From CAZGTQ01 sp964528575 (GTDB lineage: Bacteria > Planctomycetota > UBA1135 > GCA-002686595): a stretch of DNA of 23,960 bases. Both the position numbers and the translations under genes were made by a program. Numbering within the stretch: the stretch's first letter is position 1; each line of letters starts with the position of its first letter. The notes under the pieces were generated by a model. The model searched no databases. It had not been told where the DNA came from and saw nothing but the letters and a program-made list of their open reading frames with translations. Below are positions 16,731 to 23,470 of this stretch, in pieces. The stretch spans positions 1-23,960 of the forward strand of contig CAZGTQ010000436.1 of assembly GCA_964528575.1 (NCBI GenBank), given 5' to 3'.

Positions 16731-19213
16731 CCGTCGGCGGTCAGATCGTCGCCCGCCCCGCCCTCGTCCTCTCCGTTCCGCCCGGCGGACCAAAGTCGGT
16801 AGCTTCGGCCCCCTTCACTGGCTTGATAGCGGTAAGAACGCCCCCAACCGTCCTCCGGCAACGCGGCGCCGTCGAGGAACCCGCGCGGGTAGCTCTCGGT
16901 CGGCTCCACGAGGCTCTCGAGCTCCGCGGGATAGCGGCCGAACTCGACGCGGTGGACCGCGAGCCCGTTGCGCAGCTCGAGGAACCCGCGGCGCGTGCGC
17001 GCCACCGCGTCGGCTGCGTCGTCGGGCTCCACCGCCGGCTCTTCGTCAGCTCCCTCAGCCGGCGCGCCGTCGGCACCGCCTTCCTCGCGCGACGCGAGGA
17101 CAGCGGCGGCCGCGAGCAGCCACGGCGTCTCGGGCCCGAAGGACGAGACGGCGACGGTCCGCGTGCCGCCTTCGGCGGCGACCGCGCGGCTGCGACTCGG
17201 TCGGAGCGGACCGGTGAGCACGTCGGCCGGCGGAAGTTGCGTCAGGTCGATCGGCAGATCGGCGAAGCCAGCGGCCATCGGCCCGAACGTCGCGGCCAGG
17301 CGGTGCACTGCGGCGATCAGCCCGGGCCAGTCCATGAAGAACTCGCTGCGCTGCGAATCGGCCTTCGCGGCGGCGGCGTAGATCGGATGGGCGCGATCCG
17401 CGTTCGCTGCGCCGTCCGCGCCCTCCTCGGCGGTCTTCTCGGCCCGCTCCTCGGCTCGCTCCTCGAGGCGCTTGATCTCGCGCTTCACGTGCTTCGAGTC
17501 GAGCGCGACCACGAGGCGTCCGTCGAGGATCGCGAACGTCGGCTGGACGGCGTCGGACGCGGCGAGCTCGAGCATGAGCAGCTCGACGTCGCGGTACGTG
17601 CGCTCCTTGAGCTCGAGCTCGCCCGCGAGCTGCTCACCGACAAAGCGCGCGAAGCTCTGCAACGCGGGCCACAACCGCTCGGCGTCGGCGACCTCGAGGT
17701 AGGCGAACGCCTGCGGCACCGCGACGCCGGACGGAGGCTGCACGACCGCGAACAAGCGCCCGCCCAGATTCGCAAACAGATCGCGGCCCACGTGCACGCC
17801 GTGGCTCTCCTCGATGCGCGTGATCCACTGCTCCGGCGCAAAGCCCGAACCGGACCCGAGCCATTCGAGCACGTGCGCACCGAGCGCTTCGCCGTCCACC
17901 GTCGTCGCGTAGACGAGCATCGCGTCCGCGGGGATCGGGGGACCACCCGCGAGGTCGAGCTCGCGCGCCGCGAGCCAGCGGTCGACGCCGGCGGGCGTCG
18001 CGTTGTCGTGCGTGAACGTGGTCGTGGTGAACACGTCGTTCGCCAGATCGGTGCGCCAGGCCGACGAGACCGGTACGCCGCCCGACCAGAACGACGCAAG
18101 TCGCGCGACACCGCGCGCGAAGGTCGCGCGCTCGTCGATGGCGTCGAGCGGCTCGACGAGTGCGGCGATCAGCTCGAGCAACGACACCGACTGGTAGCCG
18201 GCGAGAACGGTCGTCCCCATGGGCTCGCCGAGCTCGGCCCGCGCGCGCGTGAACCGCGCGTCGCCTGCGAGCGCTCCCGCTCCGGCCGCGGAGCGGCCCG
18301 CGAAGAGCACCGCCTCGCGCTGCGTGTCCGCACCGACACCGAACACGACGTGCTGCCCGAACGTCGCGAGCCACGCCTCGAAGTCCGGTACGTCCGCGTG
18401 CGTCACGCGGTGGACGGGGATCTCGAGCCCGGCGTGCTCGAACCGCGCCAGCGGCGACTCGTCGATGCGCACTCCCGGAGCGGAGGCAAGAGCGGCGCGT
18501 AGCGCGTCGACGCGCTCGACGTCGCCGACGTCGAACACGAGCTGGAGACGCACCCGCGCGAGCGCACACGCGAGGAGCCGCTCGGCCAGATCGAATCCCA
18601 CCTCGAGGTCGCGAGCGGCGAAGCGTCCGCCCGGCTCCTGGTCATTGCCGAGCGTGCGCAGCTCGAACGAGGCTCCGTCCGCGGACGGCTCGTAGACGTA
18701 CGGTCCGCCCCACGGGTCCTCACGCTCCACCGCGTCCGCATCGTCGAGCGCGTCCAGGGTGCCGGGGAGCGCACCGGTGCGCGCGCGGTAGGCGTCGATG
18801 CGCTCGTCGAGCGCGCCGAGATCCGCGCGCGCTCGCCGCAGCCGCTCGAAGTCCTGCTCCCATCCGGCGGACCCCACCGCTCCCGCGAGGGACATCGACA
18901 AGGCTCCGGCTCCGGCGAGCGCCTCCGACAGCAGCGCGCCCAGATCCGCGGGGACGTAGCCGACTTCGGCCAGCAGCTCGCCGAGCGACGCGATCGCCAA
19001 GCGCTCCGGAAGCGGCACGCCGAGCGAATCGAGGAGCTTTGCGACGCGCTCGTCCCCCACGATCTCGTTCAGCGGTGCCGCGCGGTACGCGACGTCCGCG
19101 GCTCGGACGTCGGGAATCGCGAGATAGAGCTCCGCGTCCGCGGGATGGAACGCCGCGGGATCGGTGAGCTCCTGTCCGCCGGCCAGGGCGATCAGCAGCA
19201 GGGCGGTGTGCAT
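16727..19213 (-). CDS. Exported DUF3352-like protein with two GspG-like (T2SSG) modules
   Basis: 828-residue protein with a short hydrophobic N-terminus (MHTALLLIALAGG) that may be a signal peptide. The body resembles the DUF3352 type, secreted proteins of unknown function, with DAELYLAIPDV near 27-36 and a second such unit near 445-560 (LVYATTVDG, VPQAFAYLEVADAERLW). Two segments look like the C-terminal domain of the major pseudopilin GspG. One is at about 122-195, with the pattern YRARTGALPGTLDAL, DPWGGPYVYEP and LRTLGND. The other is at 738-828, with FGRYPAELESLV, DGWGRSYRYQ and a possible calcium loop SAGRNGEDEGGAGDDL. No prepilin peptidase motif (G-F-T-L-x-E) is present. An Ala/Glu-rich helix lies near 595-625. 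The gene overlaps the DUF374 gene as ATGA and lies 22 bases after the degenerate peptidase gene. Family calls are by pattern. Confidence 0.75.
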   Translation of the reverse strand: MHTALLLIALAGGQELTDPAAFHPADAELYLAIPDVRAADVAYRAAPLNEIVGDERVAKLLDSLGVPLPERLAIASLGELLAEVGYVPADLGALLSEALAGAGALSMSLAGAVGSAGWEQDFERLRRARADLGALDERIDAYRARTGALPGTLDALDDADAVEREDPWGGPYVYEPSADGASFELRTLGNDQEPGGRFAARDLEVGFDLAERLLACALARVRLQLVFDVGDVERVDALRAALASAPGVRIDESPLARFEHAGLEIPVHRVTHADVPDFEAWLATFGQHVVFGVGADTQREAVLFAGRSAAGAGALAGDARFTRARAELGEPMGTTVLAGYQSVSLLELIAALVEPLDAIDERATFARGVARLASFWSGGVPVSSAWRTDLANDVFTTTTFTHDNATPAGVDRWLAARELDLAGGPPIPADAMLVYATTVDGEALGAHVLEWLGSGSGFAPEQWITRIEESHGVHVGRDLFANLGGRLFAVVQPPSGVAVPQAFAYLEVADAERLWPALQSFARFVGEQLAGELELKERTYRDVELLMLELAASDAVQPTFAILDGRLVVALDSKHVKREIKRLEERAEERAEKTAEEGADGAANADRAHPIYAAAAKADSQRSEFFMDWPGLIAAVHRLAATFGPMAAGFADLPIDLTQLPPADVLTGPLRPSRSRAVAAEGGTRTVAVSSFGPETPWLLAAAAVLASREEGGADGAPAEGADEEPAVEPDDAADAVARTRRGFLELRNGLAVHRVEFGRYPAELESLVEPTESYPRGFLDGAALPEDGWGRSYRYQASEGGRSYRLWSAGRNGEDEGGAGDDLTADG

Positions 19214-19235
19214 GCGATGGGGCCGCGTCGTGCGC

Positions 19236-20681
19236 TCAAAGGCCCGCGAAAGAACGCAGCGCGGGCTCCGCTGCTTCGATCGCCTTCTCGAGCTTCTGGA
19301 ACGCCGCTGCGACGTCCTTGCCGCTCCTCAGCGCGGCCTTCGCCTCGGCGTGCGCGTGCTTCACCTCCGGCACGTCCCCGTCGAGCACGAACGCCAAGAG
19401 CAGTCCCGCCTCGTTGAGCAGCTTGGCGGAGCGATCCTTGGACTGATCGGAGTCGAACCCGAGCTCGAAGCGGTAGATCTGAGTCAACGGGTCGAGGCCA
19501 CCGCGACGCAGGATGTTCTCCGCCGACCACTTGCGCGGCCACGTGCGGTCGTTCGAGAACGGGTCGAGGAAGTAGCGCGACACGTAGCTGGCCGCGCCCG
19601 CGCGGAACCAGTCGGGGACCTGCTTCTCCTCGAGGAAGGCCTCCAGGTCGAGCTCACCCGTGCGTGACTTCGCGAACTTCGCGAGCGCCTCGGCGCTCGG
19701 ATCGACCGCCTGTCCGTACGACAGCCCCGCCGCATGGCGCGCGTAGTGGACGCCCCAACTGTTGCCTTCGCTCGTCGTGTCGTCCCAGTAGCCGACGCCG
19801 CCGCCGTAGAAGATCTTCTTGTCGCGGTCGAGCCAGTGCAGCGCGGGATACGCGCCGTAGATGCCGCTCGTGCCGATCGGATCGTCGCCAGCGAACGCGC
19901 CGTACTGATCGATCGAGCGCAGCAGCGCGACATCGAGCTTGCCCGTCGGAGAGATGCCGTAGATCCGCGCGAGATCGCCGAACGCGCTCTCCATGTGCTG
20001 GATCGCCTTCGTCGCCGTCTCGCGCTTGCACGTCGTGTGCAGCACGAAGCGGGCGGACGGGATGACCCACCAGGTCTCGACGCGGGCGTGGTACTCGTTC
20101 GCCTTCTCGAGGGACAGCCACTCGTCGCCGCACTTCCACAAGTCTTGCGCGATCTTCTCGGCCTCGGACGGATGGACCCAGACGAGGTCCTGCTGGATCC
20201 AGCCTTCCTCGATCCGCTCGTACTCTTCCGCGGTGACCCAGCGACCTTCCTTGGTGCGGCGCAAGCCCTTCTCGAGGTAGGGCAGGTCGTCGGCTGGTAC
20301 CCACTCGTCCTTCCACCGAACGAGCCCCTGCTCCTTGGCGATCCGCTCCTCTTCGTCCTTCTTGTACTTCTCGAGCTGCTTCTCCGACTTGAACCACTTG
20401 CCGTCGTACTCGATGTGGCCGAGCGCCTCGTTGGCCTTGCGGTGGTTCTCGTCGAGGTCGAGGACGGCGCGCGCCGTCTTGCGCGCTTCCTTGGTGAGAC
20501 CGTACGCGTCGCACCAGTTGTAGAGGTCCCAGAGCTTGTCGACGTCTTGGCCGGCATCCTGGAAGCGTCGCTCGAACTCGGCCTTGCGGTCGGGATCCTG
20601 AGCCACGCTGCTCGCGGGTGCGGCGACGGCTGCGGGGGCGGGCGCGAGGGAAAGCAGCAGACAGAGAATCGGTGCGACCAT
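19236..20681 (-). CDS. Exported W-repeat protein with degenerate MA-like metallopeptidase domain
   Basis: 481-residue exported protein with an Ala-rich signal peptide at about 1-27, ending near VAAPASSVAQ. Residues 38-90 look like a TPR-type helical pair. Five short repeats follow, each with an aromatic W-[FVL] turn and an acidic helix, at about 93-108, 124-140, 144-160, 163-179 and 183-199 (DGKWFKSEK, DEWVPADD, GRWVTAEE, LVWVHPSE, DEWLSLEK). Residues 205-481 resemble peptidase MA-like or DUF1570 domains. The expected HExxH reads HYARH (312-316), lacking the catalytic Glu, and the usual WLxEGxA element reads WFRAGAA (359-365). It is therefore probably catalytically inactive. It heads a nine-gene minus-strand run. 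Confidence 0.7.
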   Translation of the reverse strand: MVAPILCLLLSLAPAPAAVAAPASSVAQDPDRKAEFERRFQDAGQDVDKLWDLYNWCDAYGLTKEARKTARAVLDLDENHRKANEALGHIEYDGKWFKSEKQLEKYKKDEEERIAKEQGLVRWKDEWVPADDLPYLEKGLRRTKEGRWVTAEEYERIEEGWIQQDLVWVHPSEAEKIAQDLWKCGDEWLSLEKANEYHARVETWWVIPSARFVLHTTCKRETATKAIQHMESAFGDLARIYGISPTGKLDVALLRSIDQYGAFAGDDPIGTSGIYGAYPALHWLDRDKKIFYGGGVGYWDDTTSEGNSWGVHYARHAAGLSYGQAVDPSAEALAKFAKSRTGELDLEAFLEEKQVPDWFRAGAASYVSRYFLDPFSNDRTWPRKWSAENILRRGGLDPLTQIYRFELGFDSDQSKDRSAKLLNEAGLLLAFVLDGDVPEVKHAHAEAKAALRSGKDVAAAFQKLEKAIEAAEPALRSFAGL

Positions 20682-20842
20682 GGCGCGTGAGAGGGAGCCG
20701 CAGGGGAAGGGCAGGCGCCGCCGGCCTGCCGACTGGCGGCGGGCGGCGAAGGGATGAGCGTCGGCCGCGCATCGTAGCCGGGATCCAGCGAGCAGCGGAC
20801 CGGCCGCCGGATGGTCCAACGGGTTGGATCCGCGGGTGCTCG

Positions 20843-20868
20843 CTCGCTGGTCTTGCTCGCTGGTCTTG
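20843..20868. repeat. 13-bp tandem duplication
   Basis: CTCGCTGGTCTTG occurs twice head to tail with no mismatch, immediately upstream of the candidate cyclophilin promoter. It could be a duplicated regulator site or a recent slippage event. Confidence 0.85.
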
Positions 20869-20872
20869 TAGG

Positions 20873-20900
20873 TTGCGCCGCTCCGACGACCGCCTAGAAT
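20873..20900 (+). promoter_or_regulatory. Candidate promoter for cyclophilin gene
   Basis: TTGCGC (20873-20878) and TAGAAT (20895-20900) are separated by 16 bases. The -10 context CCTAGAATGCGCG matches the one upstream of cbs at 12 of 13 positions. It predicts a leader of about 160 bases before the ATG at 21066. Confidence 0.45.
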
Positions 20901-21032
20901 GCGCGGTCCTCGAGAACGGGGCGCGGGGCCTTGCGCACGAGCGGGACCGCTCCTCGTCCTGCACCGATCGTCCGACGCCGCTCTACGAGCGGCGCGAGCC
21001 GACCTGGACAGCACACCTCAGCACGAAGTCGA

Positions 21033-21046
21033 GCGGCATTTGCCGC
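21033..21046. repeat. Short perfect inverted repeat in cyclophilin leader
   Basis: GCGGCA and TGCCGC flank a TT centre, 20 bases before the cyclophilin start codon. It could act as an operator or as an mRNA hairpin near the ribosome-binding region. No Shine-Dalgarno sequence is visible there. Confidence 0.5.
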
Positions 21047-21065
21047 CTAGATAAGCGCAGAATCC

Positions 21066-22106
21066 ATGGCTCAGACGCACAAGCGCGCGACCGAGGTCAC
21101 GCTCGTCCCCCACGCGGAGAAGTCCGCTTTCCACGAGTGGGTCGACCGGTACTGGAAGCTCGGCCTCCTGGTCGCGGTGTGTGTGACCGCGTTGATCCTC
21201 TTCATGAAGCTCAGGAGCATCCAGAGCACGGAGGCGGTGCAGGAGAGCTGGGCGCGGCTCGAGCCCGAGGTGCAGTTCCCTGGCGCGATCATCGGCCAGA
21301 TCCGCACACCCGCGGCTTCGGAGATGAGCGAGCTGGCGGCCGCGGCGGCGGACACGCCGGCGGGCCCCTGGGCTCGTTTGCTCGAGGCTCACGCGTTCAT
21401 CGACGAGCGGCAGTACGACGCCGCGGCCGCAGCTCTCGACCGGCTGGCCGCCGAGTACCCGAAGCACCCCGTCGTCACCCGACCGCGGCGCTTCGCTGGC
21501 CCAGAGTCGGAGCCGATGACGAGCGTCGCCGCGTTGCGCTCGAAGATCGAGCAGCGCAGGAGTTGGGAAGGGCAACGGCCGCACGTCTTCGAGCGCCCCG
21601 AGCTGCCGGAGACGGCGCCGCAGGTCCGGATCAACACGACGAAGGGACCGATCCTGGTGGGCCTGTACCGCGATCGGGCGCCCGAGCATGTGGGGAACTT
21701 CCTGAAGCTCGTGCGCGAGGGCTTCTACGCGGGGACCAGGTTCCACCGGATCAGCGAGGACTTCATGATCCAGGGCGGCGATCCGAACACCCGCGAGGGG
21801 GAGGTCTCGACGTGGGGCTCGGGGGGACCCGGTTACAAGCTCGACCCGGAGATCGCTCCCGATCTGTTCCACTTCGAGGGCATGCTCGCGGCCGCAAAGC
21901 AGCCTGGTGATCGCCAGAGCAGCGGCAGCGGCTTCTACATCACGACGGGCACGCCCCACCACCTCGATGGCGAGCACACGATCTTCGGCGCGGTCATCGA
22001 GGGTGCGGAGGTCGCGCGGGAGATCGCGGGGGCCGAAGTCGAAAACGGCACCGAGAGGCCGGTCGACCCCGTAACGATCGAGTCCGTGGAGATCGTCCAG
22101 GAGTAG
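21066..22106 (+). CDS. Membrane-anchored cyclophilin-type peptidyl-prolyl isomerase
   Basis: 346-residue protein. A cytoplasmic basic N-terminus is followed by one TM segment at about 31-48 (KLGLLVAVCVTALILFMKL). A TPR-like helical stretch follows at 100-135 (ARLLEAHAFIDERQYDAAAAALDRLAAEYPKHP). The cyclophilin domain at about 186-345 catalyses cis-trans isomerisation of proline peptide bonds. The catalytic arginine R228 lies in RFHRISEDFMIQGGDP. The strand usually reading GSQFFI is GSGFYITTG (287-295). HTIFGAVIEG completes the family pattern. The TM-plus-TPR N-terminus recalls YfgM-type translocon accessory proteins, suggesting a periplasmic folding factor; this is inference. The ATG at 21066 has no clear Shine-Dalgarno sequence. 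A strong terminator follows. Confidence 0.9.
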   Translation: MAQTHKRATEVTLVPHAEKSAFHEWVDRYWKLGLLVAVCVTALILFMKLRSIQSTEAVQESWARLEPEVQFPGAIIGQIRTPAASEMSELAAAAADTPAGPWARLLEAHAFIDERQYDAAAAALDRLAAEYPKHPVVTRPRRFAGPESEPMTSVAALRSKIEQRRSWEGQRPHVFERPELPETAPQVRINTTKGPILVGLYRDRAPEHVGNFLKLVREGFYAGTRFHRISEDFMIQGGDPNTREGEVSTWGSGGPGYKLDPEIAPDLFHFEGMLAAAKQPGDRQSSGSGFYITTGTPHHLDGEHTIFGAVIEGAEVAREIAGAEVENGTERPVDPVTIESVEIVQE

Positions 22107-22169
22107 GCTCCGCGGCGCTTCTAGTGCCGGCAAGCGCCCGCGCGACCAGGGGCCTGGTACCCGCGGAGC
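22107..22169 (+). other. Predicted three-way-junction structure in 3' UTR
   Basis: Immediately after the cyclophilin stop codon, GCTCCGCGG (22107-22115) pairs perfectly with CCGCGGAGC (22161-22169). The 45 bases between can form two further hairpins: CGCTT with AAGCG (about 22116-22137) and ACCAGG with CCTGGT around a GG loop (about 22145-22158). Together these make a compact three-way junction of 63 bases, directly followed by an intrinsic terminator. It is not a tRNA, because it lacks the length, anticodon arm and T-loop. It could be a 3' UTR stabiliser or a processed small RNA. Confidence 0.5.
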
Positions 22170-22178
22170 GAACGCTGC

Positions 22179-22222
22179 GGGGTTGCTGGGCTCTATTTGA
22201 TGCCCAGACAGGGCCCCTTTTT
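22179..22222 (+). terminator. Rho-independent terminator after cyclophilin gene
   Basis: CTGGGC (22186-22191) and GCCCAG (22202-22207) form a perfect stem with a 10-base loop. It is extended across an internal loop by GGGG (22179-22182) with CCCC (22214-22217), and is followed directly by TTTTT (22218-22222). This is the best intrinsic terminator in the window and ends plus-strand transcription before parB. Confidence 0.8.
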
Positions 22223-22506
22223 AGGCCGGGGGCCGCACCGTGACGACCGACGAACAGGGTCAATCGGGCTCTCGCGTGATCCGGCGCCCTGCGTTTCCGC
22301 GACGCCGTGTGGGGCCGAAGACCCGACCTCGAGCTCCAAGCTCCAAGGAAGGCCGTCTGTCAGGCTGTGCTCGGTCGGGGGCGGCAGTTTTCAGCCGCTG
22401 GGATCAGACACGAGCCGTCCGCGCAGCATGGCGCGGCCTGGAAGAGCGTGGTGACGCCGCGCCGCAGCCTGCAGCGCAAGCTCGTTTCGCCTCGCGTGAC
22501 GGCCGC
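22223..22506. other. Spacer with several strong hairpins, possible structured RNA
   Basis: 284 bases without a recognisable gene between the terminator and the end of parB. Potential helices are CCCGACC/GAGC with GCTC/GGTCGGG (22322-22379, 11 bp with a 2-base bulge), GCGGC with GCCGC (22381-22398), GGCGCGGC with GCCGCGCC (22430-22463, 8 bp perfect), and GCCGTC with GACGGC (22414-22419 and 22498-22503), which encloses the previous one. The last helix begins right after the parB stop codon on the minus strand, so it may serve the parB 3' end. I do not recognise motifs of RNase P, tmRNA, SRP RNA or 6S RNA. In DNA this GC-rich some helices arise by chance. Confidence 0.35.
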
Positions 22507-23400
22507 CTAGACCCGCCGCTTGGGAACGAGTAGCTCGAGCAATCTCTCGAGCTCGTCGCGATCGGCGTAATCCAGCACGATCTGGCCTCGATAGTCGGCG
22601 CCGTTCCGGACGGAGACCTTGGTGCCGAAACGCTCGAGCAGGCGACGTTCGAGCTCGACGAGCCAGGGCTCCTTGGCGGAAGTCGGGGTGTCGACTGAGG
22701 ATCCCGCCCCCGCCTCAGCCGGCGTGCTCGGAGCACCGGCCGGACGCGTCCGGTCGCGGACGAAGCGCTCGACCTCGCGAACGGACAGATCCTCGTCGAC
22801 GATGCGCACGGCGAGCTCCACGCGCTCTTGCTCGTCCGCGAGACCTAGCAACGCTTTCGCGTGCCCCATCGAGACCCGTCGCTCCGAAACCGCCTCCTGG
22901 ACCTTGAGCGGCAGATCGAGGAGCCGCAAGTGGTTGGCGACGGTCGCCCGACGAAGCCCAACGCGGTTGGCGACCGCCTCCTGTGTCAGGTCGAGGGTCT
23001 CCATGAGCCGGTGAAAGCCCTTCGCCCGCTCGATGGGATTCAGGTCCCGTCGCTGGACGTTCTCGACCAGCGCCAGCTCCAGCATCTGGTCGTCCGTGAC
23101 GTCCTGCCGAACGACAGCCGGGATCGACGCCAGTCCGGCCTGCTGGGCCGCGCGCCACCGGCGCTCACCCGAGACGAGCTGATAGAGCTGCTTGCCCGAG
23201 ACACGGACGATGATCGGCTGAAGGACGCCGTGGTTGCGGATGCTCGCCGTGAGCTCCTCCAACCCGACCGCATCGAACTCGCTCCGAGGCTGATACGGGT
23301 TAGGGCGAATCTCACCGACCGGAATGGACTCCGAGCCGCCGTTCCGGGCTTGAGGCTCCGACAGAAGGGCCCCGAGGCCCCGACCCAACCGACGTTCCAT
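22507..23400 (-). CDS. parB: Chromosome partitioning protein ParB
   Basis: 297-residue CTP-dependent DNA clamp that loads at parS and spreads, working with the ParA ATPase to segregate the origin region. The N-terminal ParA-stimulating motif is RRLGRGLGALL (3-13). The ParB/Srx CTP-binding domain includes NPYQPR (34-39), GERRWRA (78-84) and ENVQRRDLNPIE (113-124). The parS-reading helix-turn-helix lies at about 137-163 (LTQEAVANRVGLRRATVANHL). A variable acidic/Pro-Ala linker at about 216-245 leads to the C-terminal dimerisation domain (246-297). The ATG at 23400 is supported by GGAG 7 bases upstream. A longer frame continues upstream but reads through both parS sites and is not coding. No parA is adjacent in the window. 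Third-position GC bias is weaker than in the other genes. Confidence 0.96.
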   Translation of the reverse strand: MERRLGRGLGALLSEPQARNGGSESIPVGEIRPNPYQPRSEFDAVGLEELTASIRNHGVLQPIIVRVSGKQLYQLVSGERRWRAAQQAGLASIPAVVRQDVTDDQMLELALVENVQRRDLNPIERAKGFHRLMETLDLTQEAVANRVGLRRATVANHLRLLDLPLKVQEAVSERRVSMGHAKALLGLADEQERVELAVRIVDEDLSVREVERFVRDRTRPAGAPSTPAEAGAGSSVDTPTSAKEPWLVELERRLLERFGTKVSVRNGADYRGQIVLDYADRDELERLLELLVPKRRV

Positions 23401-23425
23401 GCTTCGTCTCCGTCCGTCCCAACAT

Positions 23426-23441
23426 TGTTCCACGTGGAACA
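23426..23441. promoter_or_regulatory. parS: parS site 1
   Basis: TGTTCCACGTGGAACA is a perfect 16-bp palindrome and equals the parS variant known from Pseudomonas (the canonical B. subtilis form is TGTTTCACGTGAAACA). It lies 25 bases upstream of the parB start codon, inside the leader. ParB binding here would nucleate the partition complex and could repress its own gene. Confidence 0.93.
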
Positions 23442-23450
23442 CTGACACCG

Positions 23451-23470
23451 GGTGTTCCACGTGGAACACC
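23451..23470. promoter_or_regulatory. parS: parS site 2
   Basis: GGTGTTCCACGTGGAACACC is a perfect 20-bp palindrome containing the same 16-bp parS core (23453-23468). The two core centres are 27 bp apart, about two and a half helical turns. Confidence 0.93.

Larger units (their letters stand above)
20682..21065. promoter_or_regulatory. Divergent intergenic region between peptidase-like and cyclophilin genes
   Basis: 384 bases with no convincing gene. It contains a GTCCAACGGG core at 20814-20823, which is half of the inverted repeat TCCAACGGGTTGGA (20816-20829). A 13-bp tandem duplication CTCGCTGGTCTTG lies at 20843-20855 and 20856-20868, followed by a plus-strand promoter candidate. A 6-bp inverted repeat GCGGCATTTGCCGC lies at 21033-21046, 20 bases before the cyclophilin start. 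On the minus strand, TACGAT (20776-20771) might be a -10 for the peptidase-like gene, but no -35 accompanies it. Confidence 0.5.

Noticed and set aside
22107..22169. tRNA gene after the cyclophilin
   Set aside because: The structure has a 9-bp closing stem and only two arms, is 63 bases long, and lacks a GTTCRA T-loop and an anticodon arm.
22197..22454. Short plus-strand frames in the cyclophilin-parB spacer
   Set aside because: No Shine-Dalgarno sequence or family resemblance. They start within the terminator and overlap strong hairpins.
22223..22506. RNase P RNA, tmRNA, SRP RNA or 6S RNA
   Set aside because: None of the conserved sequences, such as GAGGAAAGTCC, the tmRNA acceptor end or the SRP GGAAGGAAGCA core, is present on either strand.
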